From Kitasatospora cinereorecta (GTDB lineage Bacteria; Actinomycetota; Actinomycetes; Streptomycetales; Streptomycetaceae), in contig NZ_JAMZDX010000005.1 of the NCBI RefSeq assembly GCF_024172095.1, forward strand, positions 248,001 to 312,000: 64,000 nt of DNA, given 5' to 3'. Both the position numbers and the translations under genes were made by a program. The notes under the pieces are model-generated. The model was not told the origin of the DNA. It saw nothing but the letters and a program-made list of their open reading frames with translations, and searched no databases. Below are positions 17,938 to 26,767 of the stretch, piece by piece. How positions within the stretch are numbered: the stretch's first letter is position 1; every line of letters starts with the position of its first letter.

Positions 17938-19113
17938 ATGTACTCCGCAGCCAGCACCGGCGCCCTCCCGTCGACCACTGTCGGCCCCGACGGAGGCAGC
18001 GCGCGCCACACCGCCAGCCAGGCCAGGACCGGACTGCGGCCGCCCACCGCGGCCGGCGGCCGTCCCGCCCCGCGCTCCGCCGAACTGCGCGACCCGCGAG
18101 CCCGGACCACCCTGGTCACCCGCCCGATGGAGGCCGGCGTCCGGCCCGGCGGCGCCCGGGTGCTCGCCGGCCGCACCGCCGAGGCCTTCGTGGACCGGGT
18201 CGACCCGGCGGCACTGCAGACTCCCGCGGTACGGGCGGTGCTCGCCAACATCGCGCGGATATGTCCCGCCTTCCTCCCCCGCCAGGTGCTCCGGGAGGGC
18301 AGCCGCCACATCCTCATCGCCGGCACCATCGGGCGCGCCCCGGTGGTCGCCAAGTGCCTGGCCCCGGGCGCGCTGCGCAGCCCGCAGGCCGAGCAGCTGG
18401 TGGAGCGCTTCCACCACGAGGTCGCGGTCTACCGGGCGTTCGTCCGGCACCGCCCGCCGGTGCGGCTGCCCCGGCTGGTGGCGGCCGACCACGACCGCTG
18501 CGTGCTGGTGCTGGAGCGGGTGCCGGGCCGGCCGGCGTCCCGGGAGCGGCACCCGGTGAACGCGCCGACCCCGGGCGAGGTGCGCGCGGTGCTGGGCGCG
18601 GTCCGCACGCTCAACCTGTGGCGCCCGCCGGCGGACGTCTTCGGCCGGCCGCTGGACTACCAGCTGGAGATCGCCCGCTTCCACTCGGTCGGCCAGCTGA
18701 CCGACCGGGACGCCGGCGACCTGCGCGGACTGCTGCACGGCCTGGCCGCCACCCCCTGGCAGCTGTGCCACGGCGACGCGCTGCTCGGCAACATGCTGCT
18801 CGCACCCTCCGGCCCGGTGCTGCTCGACTGGGAGCAGGCCGGCTGGTACCTGCCCGGCTACGACCTGGCGGTGCTGTGGAGCGTGCTCTCCGGGGACACC
18901 GCGGCGCGCCGGCAGATCAGCCAACTCGCCCAGTCGGGCGGCACCCTGGCCCGGGACGCCTTCCTGGTCAACCTGGTCCTGGTGCTGATGCGGGAAATCC
19001 GCCTGCACGACGTCCCGGGCGCGGGCGAGGAGCAGCGGATCATGATCCGCCGGCTGTACGACGACGCGGCGCTGGCCCGGCGCGCGGTGCGGGCGGCCGT
19101 CGGCACCCGCTGA
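17938..19113 (+). CDS. APH-type phosphotransferase (aminoglycoside phosphotransferase family)
   Basis: The 391-residue protein has a low-complexity N-terminus of about 90 residues and then a protein-kinase-like fold of the APH/choline-kinase group. The catalytic loop CHGDALLGNMLL (HGDxxxxN) is at about residues 278-289 and the metal-binding LLDWEQAG follows at about 295. VVAKCL at about 140 is a plausible ATP-anchoring Lys. The substrate may be an aminoglycoside, a sugar, choline or a protein; no resistance genes lie beside it. The ATG at 17938 has AGGAAGGGA about 13 bases upstream. It converges on the acyl-CoA dehydrogenase-like gene; the 45-base gap holds three GGATCAG repeats. Confidence 0.82.
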   Translation: MYSAASTGALPSTTVGPDGGSARHTASQARTGLRPPTAAGGRPAPRSAELRDPRARTTLVTRPMEAGVRPGGARVLAGRTAEAFVDRVDPAALQTPAVRAVLANIARICPAFLPRQVLREGSRHILIAGTIGRAPVVAKCLAPGALRSPQAEQLVERFHHEVAVYRAFVRHRPPVRLPRLVAADHDRCVLVLERVPGRPASRERHPVNAPTPGEVRAVLGAVRTLNLWRPPADVFGRPLDYQLEIARFHSVGQLTDRDAGDLRGLLHGLAATPWQLCHGDALLGNMLLAPSGPVLLDWEQAGWYLPGYDLAVLWSVLSGDTAARRQISQLAQSGGTLARDAFLVNLVLVLMREIRLHDVPGAGEEQRIMIRRLYDDAALARRAVRAAVGTR

Positions 19114-19158
19114 CCGCGCGCCCCCGGCCGGATCAGCGCGCCGGATCAGATCATCGGA

Positions 19159-20268
19159 TCAGCCCAGGAGCGAGCGGCCCACCGCGTCCAGGACCCGGTC
19201 CTCGGCGGTGAAGTGGGCCCGTCCGCTCAGCGCGTCGCGCAGGTGACGCTCCAACGGGTGACGCCGGCTCAGACCGTCCTGGCCGGCCAGCACGACGGCC
19301 TCCCGGGCCACCGCGGTGACCGTGCGGTTGACCAGGAGCCCGGCCGCACCGGTCCGCTCCAGGGCGGCCGGATCACCGCGGTCGACCCGGGCGGCCAGGC
19401 CGTGCACCAGTTCCTCCGCGCCGATCAGCGAGCACTCCAGCTCGCCCAGCGCGGCCCGGTGGCACGGCGCTCCGGCCGGGGCGCCCCGGCCGAGCCGGCG
19501 GACCAGCCAGTCCTGCGCGGCCCGGCCCACCCCGAGCAGCACCGCGGCGAGCGCCAGTTCGCGCCAGGCCTCGGCGGTCCGGTCCGGACCGCTCGGGGGC
19601 GCGAGGCGCACCGCGGCCTCCGGGTTCACCCGTACCCGGTCCAGGACCACGTCGTGCAGGGCGCAGGCACGCAGTCCGATCAGTTCGCTGCCGGGATCGA
19701 TCTCCACTCCGGCGCTGTCCCCGCGTACCAGGAACAGGCCGACCCGCGGCTGCGGCTCGTCGGTCCGGGCCCGGACGGCCATCCAGGCGAGCGCCTCGGC
19801 GCCGGGGCAGTCGGCCTGACGGCCGCTCAGCAGCCAGCCCTCGCCGTCCCGGTGGGCGGTGACGGCGGGCGGATCGGCGCGCAGGGTGTCGACCAGGGCG
19901 GGGCCGCGCCGCGACTCGGTGAGGAGTCGGCGGTAGAGCCCGGCCGGCCAGGCGCCGGTCCGGGCCTGCTCGGCGTGGAGCAGCAGGGTGGGCGCGGTGA
20001 GCAGCGCCACCGACGCGTCGCCCCGGCCGAGCCGGGCGAGCACCTGGACGGTGTCGGCGAGGGTGGCGCCGGGTCCGCCGTGGCGCGGGCCGACGGTCAG
20101 GGTGAGCAGGCCGGCCTCGTGCACGGCCTCGATGCCCTGGTACGGGAAGGTGCCGTCGCGGTCGTGCTCCTCGGCGCGGGCGGCGAGCAGGTCGACCACC
20201 CGCGGCAGGCGGGCGAGGGCGTCGGCTATCGCGGCGCGGGCGTCCGGGCTGGGGACGGTCCTGGTCAT
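19159..20268 (-). CDS. acyl-CoA dehydrogenase family protein
   Basis: The 369-residue flavoprotein-like product has the three-domain plan of acyl-CoA dehydrogenases. An N-terminal helical domain (FPYQGIEAVHEAGLLTLTVGPRHGGPG) is followed by a middle beta domain (LIGLRACALHDVVLDRVRV) and a C-terminal helical domain ending with REAVVLAGQDGLSRRHPLER. Conserved FAD-contact motifs in the last domain are partly degenerate, and the usual catalytic Glu is not obvious, so it might be a flavin-dependent monooxygenase-like relative or act on an unusual substrate. The ATG at 20268 is preceded by CGGAGG. No other beta-oxidation gene is next to it. Confidence 0.8.
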   Translation of the reverse strand: MTRTVPSPDARAAIADALARLPRVVDLLAARAEEHDRDGTFPYQGIEAVHEAGLLTLTVGPRHGGPGATLADTVQVLARLGRGDASVALLTAPTLLLHAEQARTGAWPAGLYRRLLTESRRGPALVDTLRADPPAVTAHRDGEGWLLSGRQADCPGAEALAWMAVRARTDEPQPRVGLFLVRGDSAGVEIDPGSELIGLRACALHDVVLDRVRVNPEAAVRLAPPSGPDRTAEAWRELALAAVLLGVGRAAQDWLVRRLGRGAPAGAPCHRAALGELECSLIGAEELVHGLAARVDRGDPAALERTGAAGLLVNRTVTAVAREAVVLAGQDGLSRRHPLERHLRDALSGRAHFTAEDRVLDAVGRSLLG

Positions 20269-20442
20269 GACGGGTGTGCCTCCGGGCGGGCGACTGAAGT
20301 CGGCGTACGGCGCCGGCGGGCGCGTACGGGAATGGCCGAAACTCTCAGTGCGCCGGACAGCTCGCGCCCGGGGTGCGCTTCAGGTCGACATGGATGCGCC
20401 GGGTGAGCACCCGTGGGCGTGGTCGCATCTGGAGACAGGCCC

Positions 20443-20937
20443 CTAACCCTGCTGGAACATCTCCGCGGGCAGCGGCTTGAGCAGCTGGTAGAGGTCGTCC
20501 GAAATCGGTCGGTCCCAGGAGGCGATGGTGACCTGGACGCCGTCGCTGCGGCCGAACTGGGAGCAGTACAGGCGCTCCTCGGTGACCTTGACCTTCTTCA
20601 CGATCAGCAGGTCGTCCCCGAGCATGACCGGAAAGTCCTCGGCCGAGAGGAAGTCGACCTGCTCCTCGTTCTCGAGGGCCGCGAGCAGCTGCCGGACCTC
20701 GAAGGGCACCCCGTCCTCGGACTCGCGCGCGGGCGAGCCCTCCGGCAGGTTGCCGATCAGCATCGCGGGGCCGCGGCCGCCGAGCAGGTCGTAGCGCAGG
20801 AAGATGCCCTGGCAGGAGCCGTCCGAGCCGGTCATCATCATGGCCCCGAAGTAGCCGGGCCAGTCGCCCGGATCCATCGCGAGCACGTCGAAGTCCGGGC
20901 CGGCGGGGGCGCCGGAGCGACGGCGGAGAAATGACAT
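20443..20937 (-). CDS. conserved hypothetical protein
   Basis: The 164-residue product is acidic overall with a basic start (MSFLRRR). Notable segments are DPGDWPGYFGAMMMTGSDGSCQGIFLRYDLLG and GRGPAMLIGNLPEGSPARES. There is no signal peptide, membrane helix or recognised catalytic motif. Similar streptomycete proteins of unknown function come to mind from the pattern SCQGxFLRYDL, but I cannot name a family. The ATG at 20937 was preferred over an upstream in-frame start, which would add 49 residues of unlikely composition. Confidence 0.65.
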   Translation of the reverse strand: MSFLRRRSGAPAGPDFDVLAMDPGDWPGYFGAMMMTGSDGSCQGIFLRYDLLGGRGPAMLIGNLPEGSPARESEDGVPFEVRQLLAALENEEQVDFLSAEDFPVMLGDDLLIVKKVKVTEERLYCSQFGRSDGVQVTIASWDRPISDDLYQLLKPLPAEMFQQG

Positions 20938-21018
20938 GACACCATCGTACGTGGCCGGTGCAGCCTGCCCAGTGGGCGGGTCCGCCATCAGGCCGAGATC
21001 TACGCTCAGGGACCAATG

Positions 21019-21048
21019 TTGACTCTGAGCAACCGTCCGGGCTACGTT
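21019..21048 (+). promoter_or_regulatory. possible sigma-70-like promoter
   Basis: TTGACT at 21019-21024 is followed after 18 bases by TACGTT at 21043-21048. It points into the gene-poor region, with no start codon in the expected place, so its target would be a non-coding transcript if it is real. Chance occurrence is likely enough that I give low confidence. Confidence 0.22.
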
Positions 21049-21106
21049 CGGTTCAGCACGACGGCCACTGTGGGCTCGCCCCACCGGGGGGTGGCATGTC
21101 GCATGC

Positions 21107-21135
21107 GTGCAGTGGCACGCGTTTCCTCACTGCAC
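21107..21135. repeat. 8-bp perfect inverted repeat
   Basis: GTGCAGTG (21107-21114) and CACTGCAC (21128-21135) flank a 13-base spacer. It could be an operator or a stem-loop of an RNA. No gene starts or ends next to it. Confidence 0.5.
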
Positions 21136-21504
21136 AGACGTCGTGCGAAAGACCTGCTCCAATGTTCCACACCACAGGCCAGGTTCGCGTGGGGCCCTCA
21201 GCCCGTCGCACACGCGAGCCTCGGCCCGGGAATACCGCCGCGTGGGGGCGTGCGGATCCCGGGCCACTGGCCCCGCTGCCGGGTAGCACCCGGACGCGGG
21301 ACCGACTCCCATTGCGGCGGGCGTCGCACCCTGGTGCGGCCGGCTTGGGGAGGCCCGTCCTCGGCGCCGGTGACGGGCAGCACAGCGGGCGCCGTGCACG
21401 ACCGCGTGGGGGCGGTCGGCACGGCGTCTGCCTGCTCTTACTGTGATCCCAGGCTTGTCGAACAGTCAACAAGTTCCGGTCCATCAGAATTCAACTGTGA
21501 CCTC

Positions 21505-21525
21505 GGTGTCCACACTGTGGACACC
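21505..21525. repeat. perfect 21-base palindrome beside the DUF397 gene
   Basis: Arms GGTGTCCACA and TGTGGACACC are perfectly complementary around a single central base. It lies 6 bases beyond the stop codon of the DUF397 gene (minus strand). The near-zero loop is a better fit to a protein-binding operator or to a cruciform than to a standard terminator. Confidence 0.6.
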
Positions 21526-21531
21526 TCGGGT

Positions 21532-21756
21532 TCAGGTCAGGTCGAATTCGCCGTCGCGCGCCCCCAGGACGAACGCCCGCCACTCCGCCGGGGTGAAGAT
21601 CAGCGCCGGCCCGTCCGGGTCCGTGCCGTCCCGCATCGCGATGTAGCCCTCGACGAACGCGATCTGCACCTCGCCCCGGCCCTGGCTGCCGGACAGCCAC
21701 TCGGCGCCGGTCAGATCCAGCTCCACCTTGCCGCGAGCCGCCGTGTCGGTGGTCAT
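21532..21756 (-). CDS. DUF397 domain protein
   Basis: The 74-residue protein carries the DUF397 core: LDLTGAEWLSGSQGRGEVQIAF followed by GYIAMRDGTDPDGPALIFTPAEW and the terminal FVLGARDGEFD. Streptomycetes encode many of these, usually next to an XRE-type DNA-binding partner and sometimes an anti-sigma-like ATPase, as in the whiJ-type modules. Here no such partner is adjacent: the neighbour upstream is dhaM on the other strand. The ATG at 21756 follows GGGAGGAGC, a strong ribosome-binding site. Confidence 0.88.
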   Translation of the reverse strand: MTTDTAARGKVELDLTGAEWLSGSQGRGEVQIAFVEGYIAMRDGTDPDGPALIFTPAEWRAFVLGARDGEFDLT

Positions 21757-21977
21757 GTCGTGCTCCTCCCAGTCGTCCGAATGCCAGCGTAACCACGCGG
21801 TGCCACCCGAACGGCGGATCGCGCGCAGACCCGCCACGCGACGGTCGAACTGGGGCAACAGCCCGCCCGGGGGCAGCCCGGTGTGCTAGGGCGTGTCCCG
21901 CCCGTCGGGCCGGGCGGACTTGTCAGAGTGGTCCCCGTACCCGACTCTCGCCGACCGCAGGCCCCAGGGAGCAGCCG

Positions 21978-22487
21978 ATGGACCGCCGGGACGCCACCCG
22001 CGCCGACGTCATCCCCATCACCACGGCCCCCTCGGCCCCGCACCCGGCGCCCGTCCCGCGGCCGACCCGGCCGGCCGGGCACGGGCGGGTCGGGGTGGTG
22101 CTGGTCTCCCACAGCCAGGACCTGGCGGCGGCCGCCCGGGACCTGGCGCTGGCGGTCGCGAACACCGACGACCCGGCGCCGGTCGCCGCCACCGGCGGCT
22201 CGATCGCCGACGGCCTGGGCATCAGCGCCGTGCTCATCGCCGCCGCGGCCCGCCGGGTGGACCAGGGGCACGGCGTCGCCGTCCTGTGCGACCTGGGCGA
22301 GGCGGTCTCCACCGTGCTGGCCCTGCTCTCCGAGGCGGACGAGCACGGGCTGCCCTTCCCGGTCCGGTTCGCCGACGCGCCGTTCGTCGAGGGCGCGGTG
22401 GCCGCGGTGGTCACCGCCACCGCCGGCGGCGACCTCTCGGCGGTGCTGGACGCGGCCGAGGAGACCTACCGCGAGCACAAGCGCTGA
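21978..22487 (+). CDS. dhaM: PTS-dependent dihydroxyacetone kinase phosphotransferase subunit DhaM
   Basis: The 169-residue protein matches the EIIA(mannose)-like domain of DhaM, which passes phosphate from HPr to DhaL during phosphorylation of dihydroxyacetone. VGVVLVSHSQDLA at about residues 38-50 contains the phosphorylated His (H45), and GGSIADGLGISAVLIAAAA and VLCDLGEAVSTVLAL are typical of the family. An unusual Pro/Ala-rich extension of about 35 residues precedes the domain, so the active His is displaced from its usual position near residue 10. DhaK and DhaL genes are not adjacent. The ATG at 21978 has AGGGAGC upstream. Confidence 0.9.
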   Translation: MDRRDATRADVIPITTAPSAPHPAPVPRPTRPAGHGRVGVVLVSHSQDLAAAARDLALAVANTDDPAPVAATGGSIADGLGISAVLIAAAARRVDQGHGVAVLCDLGEAVSTVLALLSEADEHGLPFPVRFADAPFVEGAVAAVVTATAGGDLSAVLDAAEETYREHKR

Positions 22488-22618
22488 CCGTTTTCTCCTC
22501 TCAGCTGAACGGTTTCTCCCCTTCCGGAGTCGACAGTCGCGTTTTCGCCCGGCGGCCCGAACCGCTCGCTACGATCGATGACAAGGCCAAACTCGGCCGT
22601 GGCTGGGGGGAGTTGTAC

Positions 22619-23560
22619 ATGCGCGTGGTCATCACCGGCGGCGCCGGATTCATCGGGGCCAACCTGGCCCGAGCACTCGTGGCCCACCCGGAGGTGGGCC
22701 AGGTCCGCGTGGTGGACGATCTGTCCACCGGCCGCAAAGCCAACCTGGACGGGCTGCCCGTCACCTTCCTCGAGGGGTCCGTGCTCGACCCCGACCTGCT
22801 GGACGAGGCGTTCACCGGCGCCGACGCGGTGGTCCACCTGGCCGCGCTGCCCTCGGTGCCCCGCTCGATCGCCGACCCGGTGCCCAGCCACCACGCCAAC
22901 GCCACCGGCACCCTTCAGGTCCTCCAGGCGGCCCGCCGGGCGGGCGGCCTGTACACGGTGGCCGCCTCCTCGTCCTCGGTGTACGGCGCCAACCGGGAGC
23001 TGCCCAAGCGCGAGACCATGCGCACCGCGCCGATGAGCCCGTACGCGGTCTCCAAGCTGGCCGCCGAGTCCTACCTCGCCGCCTACCACCACTGCTACGG
23101 CCTGGGCGTGCTGCCGCTGCGCTTCTTCAACGTCTTCGGGCCGCTGCAGCCGGCCGGCCACGCCTACGCCGCCGTGGTGCCGTCCTTCCTGGACGCCGCC
23201 CTGGCCGGCCGGCCGCTGACCGTCCACGGCGACGGCGGGCAGAGCCGCGACTTCACCTACGTCGGGACGGTCACCCAGGTGCTGACCGAGGCCGTGCTGC
23301 GGCAGGTGGTGCACCCGGATCCGGTCAATCTCGCGTTCGGCACCCGCACCAGCCTGCTGGAGCTGATCGGCCGGCTCGGCGACGTCCTCGGGCAACCGCT
23401 GGAGACCGTCCACACCGAGCCGCGGCCGGGCGACGTCCGCGACTCCCAGGCCGACAACACCCGCCTGCGCGAGCTGTTCCCGGACGTGGTGCCGGTCCCG
23501 CTGGTGGAGGGCCTGGAGCGGACCACGGAGTGGTTCCGCACCGGCTCGGCCGTGGTCTAG
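22619..23560 (+). CDS. NAD-dependent UDP-sugar epimerase (extended SDR)
   Basis: The 313-residue protein is an extended short-chain dehydrogenase of the UDP-glucose/UDP-GlcNAc 4-epimerase type. TGGAGFIGAN at about residues 6-15 binds NAD. AASSSSVYG holds the catalytic Ser and SPYAVSKLAAE the YxxxK pair. LRFFNVFGP is the conserved substrate-side motif, and GDGGQSRDFTYV follows. It lies at the left edge of the polysaccharide region and probably makes an activated sugar for it. The ATG at 22619 follows GGGGGGAG. The 3' end overlaps the convergent Nudix gene by four bases. Confidence 0.9.
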   Translation: MRVVITGGAGFIGANLARALVAHPEVGQVRVVDDLSTGRKANLDGLPVTFLEGSVLDPDLLDEAFTGADAVVHLAALPSVPRSIADPVPSHHANATGTLQVLQAARRAGGLYTVAASSSSVYGANRELPKRETMRTAPMSPYAVSKLAAESYLAAYHHCYGLGVLPLRFFNVFGPLQPAGHAYAAVVPSFLDAALAGRPLTVHGDGGQSRDFTYVGTVTQVLTEAVLRQVVHPDPVNLAFGTRTSLLELIGRLGDVLGQPLETVHTEPRPGDVRDSQADNTRLRELFPDVVPVPLVEGLERTTEWFRTGSAVV

Positions 23561-24048
23561 CGCGCCCGGGCCGGGGTGGCGAGGTCGAAGGAGGCCGGGC
23601 CGGTGCAGGTCAGGGCGCGCTCGACCCGGGTGCGGGCGCTGTCGTCCAGCTCCGGCAGCGCGCCCGGGGCGAACCAGCCGACCTCCAGCGACTCGTCGTC
23701 GTTGACCCTCGCCTCCCCGGACACCCGGCGGCAGCGGAAGGTCAGCTCCAGGTACTGGGCCCGGTCGCCGTTCGGGTAGTCCAGCATCGGCGAGACCGTG
23801 ACCGAGGTGAGCAGCTCCGGCTCGACGACCACCCCGGTCTCCTCCAGGCACTCGCGCACCGCGGCGTCGGCGGGCTGCTCGCCGGGGTCGATGATGCCGC
23901 TGATCACCGACCAGCGGCCGGTGTCGGTCCGGCGGCCGAGCAGCACCCGCCCCTGCTCGTCGAGGACGACGGCGGAGACGCCGGAGAGCCAGAGCGGGCG
24001 GGTGCCGACGATCGCGCGGAGGTCGGCGAGGAACTCGGGAATGGCCAT
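23557..24048 (-). CDS. Nudix hydrolase
   Basis: The 163-residue protein carries a complete Nudix box, G-x5-E-x7-REUxEExGU, as GIIDPGEQPADAAVRECLEE followed by TGV, at about residues 50-72. It hydrolyses a nucleoside diphosphate linked to another moiety in the cytoplasm; nucleotide sugars, ADP-ribose or oxidised nucleotides are possible substrates. The N-terminal region resembles streptomycete MutT-like proteins of about 160 residues. The ATG at 24048 begins MAIPEFLADL. It overlaps the convergent epimerase gene by 4 bases. Confidence 0.93.
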   Translation of the reverse strand: MAIPEFLADLRAIVGTRPLWLSGVSAVVLDEQGRVLLGRRTDTGRWSVISGIIDPGEQPADAAVRECLEETGVVVEPELLTSVTVSPMLDYPNGDRAQYLELTFRCRRVSGEARVNDDESLEVGWFAPGALPELDDSARTRVERALTCTGPASFDLATPARAR

Positions 24049-24090
24049 GGGCCGAGCCTATGGCCTGCGCCGGGCGTCCCGCCCCCGATG

Positions 24091-24125
24091 CCTGCTGCCT
24101 GCTGTCTGCTGTCTGCTGTCTGCTG
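24091..24125. repeat. five 7-bp tandem repeats abutting a stop codon
   Basis: Five consecutive copies of YCTGCTG (two with C, three with T at the first base) lie directly against the stop codon of the acetyltransferase gene on the minus strand. Copy-number change would not alter that protein. Confidence 0.85.
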
Positions 24126-24731
24126 TCAGGCGTCGCGGACCAGCGGCCGGGCCGGGGAGCCGATCACGGTGGTCCCGGCGGGCACGTCGCGGGTGACCAC
24201 GGCGGCGGCGCCGACGAAGGCGCCCCGGCCGATCTTGCGGCCCTGCAGCACCACGGCGTTGGAGCCGACCGTGGTGTCGTCCTCCAGCAGCACCGACCCG
24301 GACACATTGCCGCCCGGATAGACCGTCACCCGGTCACCGAGCACGGTGTCGTGGCCGACCGTGGCGTTGTAGTGCACCTGGCTGTGCGCGCCGAGCCGGA
24401 CCGAGGACGAGACGTACGCGCCGCCCATGACCAGGCAGCCCGGGCCGAGTTCGGTCTCCGGGGCGATCAGGGCGCGCGGGTGGACCAGGGTGGCCGGCCG
24501 GCCGCCGCGGCCGTCCAGCAGGGCGGCCAGCCGCTCCCGTACGGCGGGGTCGGCGATGCCGATCAGGTACGGGCTGCCGGGCGGCAGTTCGGCGGGGGCG
24601 AGGACCGGCAGCCCGCGGACGGTGAGGCCGACGGCCCGGTCGTCCAGGAACCCGGCGACGGGGACGCCCGCGGCGAATGCGGTGTCCAGGGCCTCGCGGC
24701 CGACACCGCCGGCTCCCGCGATCCAGAGCAT
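24126..24731 (-). CDS. PglD/NeuD-like sugar O/N-acetyltransferase
   Basis: The 201-residue protein has the NeuD/PglD layout. An N-terminal Rossmann-like domain (MLWIAGAGGVGREALDTAF) binds the UDP-sugar, and a C-terminal left-handed beta-helix of hexapeptide repeats binds acetyl-CoA (ELGPGCLVMGGAYVSSSVRL, HDTVLGDRVTVYPGGN). The His in ATVGHDTV matches the catalytic base of PglD. Such enzymes acetylate the 4-amino group of UDP-4-amino sugars (bacillosamine pathway) or sialic acids. A PglC-like transferase follows downstream and a PglE-like aminotransferase lies 21 kb away in the same region. The ATG at 24731 starts the Rossmann strand. Confidence 0.88.
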   Translation of the reverse strand: MLWIAGAGGVGREALDTAFAAGVPVAGFLDDRAVGLTVRGLPVLAPAELPPGSPYLIGIADPAVRERLAALLDGRGGRPATLVHPRALIAPETELGPGCLVMGGAYVSSSVRLGAHSQVHYNATVGHDTVLGDRVTVYPGGNVSGSVLLEDDTTVGSNAVVLQGRKIGRGAFVGAAAVVTRDVPAGTTVIGSPARPLVRDA

Positions 24732-24888
24732 GCTGTGGTGGTCCTTCCGGGCGGGGGCGGGTCACAGGCCGCGGCCCGGTGCGGTCCTCGTGGAGCCAAG
24801 GGGGCTCTCGGGGGCTCTCGGCGCGGTGGCAGGAGCCTACCGGGGTGCCGCCGGCGCCGTCCGGTGTTCGGCGCCGGCGGTCCGGCGG

Positions 24889-25563
<675 letters not shown>

Positions 25564-25603
25564 TTGTCCCCCCAACTGGTGTGGTGCGGTGGGTGGTGGC
25601 GGA

Positions 25604-26767
25604 TCATCCGACCGTCCAGGGCAGGCCGCGCGCCCTGGCGACGGCGGCGTAGGTCTGCAACGAGACCCGGGCCACCGCCCGCTGGTCGAACCGATCCAGG
25701 GCGCGGCGACGGGCGGCCGTACCCAGCTCTGCGCGCAGGCCCGGCTCGGTGAGGAGCCGGTCGAGCGCGGCGGTCAGGGCCCGGGCGTCGCCGGGCGGGG
25801 TGAGCAGCAGGTGTTCGCCGTGGGTGCCGATCTCGCGGCAGCCGCGGATGTCGCTCAGCACCATGGGGAGACCGCAGGCGGCGGCCTCCATGGCGGAGCG
25901 GGAGAACCCCTCCCGGTAGGAGGGGAGCACGAAGAGGTCGAGGGCGGCGTAGACGGCGGGCATGTCGTCGCGGCTGCCGAGGAACGCGACACCCTGCTCG
26001 GCCTCGCGCAGGGCGTCGGACTTGTCGGGGTCGTCCGGGCCGATCCAGACGAACCTGGCCTTGCCGGCCAGGGCCCGGGCAGCCTCGGCGTACTCGCGGA
26101 TGCCCTTCTCGGCGACCCGCCGGCCGACGCCGCCGACCAGCAGTTCGTCGTCGGCGACGCCGAGTTCGGCGCGCAGCCGGGCGCGGACGGCGGGGCCGGT
26201 CTCGAACCGGGTGAGGTCGACGCCGTTGCCGACCACCCGGGAGCGGAAGGCGGGGACGGCGCGGGCCAGGGCGGCCCGGTCCTCGGCGTTCTGGTACAGC
26301 TCGGCGTGCGAGAAGCGGCCCGCGAAGGCCTCGGCGCCGAGCACGAACGCCCGTCTCGCCAGCGGGTCGTGGGCCTGGGCCCAGAGCCCGTGGCAGGTGT
26401 TGACCACCACCGGGACGCCGGCCAGGCGGCCCAGCACCCGGCCGAGGACGCCGGTCTTCGGATTGTGGGTGTGCAGCACGTCGGGCCGGATCCGGCGCAG
26501 CGCCGCGAGCAGTTCGCGGCCGGCGGCCAGGTCGGCGCGCGGGTGCCAGGACCGGGTGAGCGAGGGCAGCGGCTCGTGCCGCACCCCGATCGCCTGCAGC
26601 CGGTCCACGTACGGGCCGGGCGCGCTGATGCCGTACGTCTCGAAGCCGGCCTCCAGGTCGACCTTGAGTTCGGTGGCCAGCAGCAGGTGCAGGCTCATGT
26701 CGACGGTGGTGAGGTGGGCGACCCGCAGGGGGCGGCCGCCGGGGCCGCGCAGCCGGGGCTCAGGCAC
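25604..26767 (-). CDS. glycosyltransferase family 4
   Basis: The 387-residue protein has the GT-B fold of retaining glycosyltransferases. The N-terminal half begins RVAHLTTVDMSLHLLLATEL and includes PDVLHTHNPKTGVLGRVLGR. The C-terminal donor-binding half includes VGGVGRRVAEKGIREYAEAA, PSYREGFSRSAMEAAACGLP and the E-x7-E pattern. It should add one sugar in the surface polysaccharide repeat. The GTG start at 26767 overlaps the stop of the upstream deacetylase gene, so translation is probably coupled; the conserved fold starts at about residue 14. Confidence 0.92.
   Translation of the reverse strand: MPEPRLRGPGGRPLRVAHLTTVDMSLHLLLATELKVDLEAGFETYGISAPGPYVDRLQAIGVRHEPLPSLTRSWHPRADLAAGRELLAALRRIRPDVLHTHNPKTGVLGRVLGRLAGVPVVVNTCHGLWAQAHDPLARRAFVLGAEAFAGRFSHAELYQNAEDRAALARAVPAFRSRVVGNGVDLTRFETGPAVRARLRAELGVADDELLVGGVGRRVAEKGIREYAEAARALAGKARFVWIGPDDPDKSDALREAEQGVAFLGSRDDMPAVYAALDLFVLPSYREGFSRSAMEAAACGLPMVLSDIRGCREIGTHGEHLLLTPPGDARALTAALDRLLTEPGLRAELGTAARRRALDRFDQRAVARVSLQTYAAVARARGLPWTVG

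Larger units (their letters stand above)
20938..21531. other. gene-poor region with inverted repeats
   Basis: This stretch of about 590 bases has no convincing gene; the frames crossing it are of poor composition. It holds a promoter-like pair, an 8-bp inverted repeat, an imperfect 8-bp inverted repeat (CTTGTCGA at 21454-21461 / TCAACAAG at 21466-21473) and a perfect palindrome near 21515. A non-coding RNA or a decayed gene are both possible. Confidence 0.4.

Noticed and set aside
17938..19113. Antibiotic resistance gene
   Set aside because: The catalytic motifs show an APH-type fold, but this superfamily includes many kinases of sugars and choline, and no biosynthetic or resistance context surrounds it.
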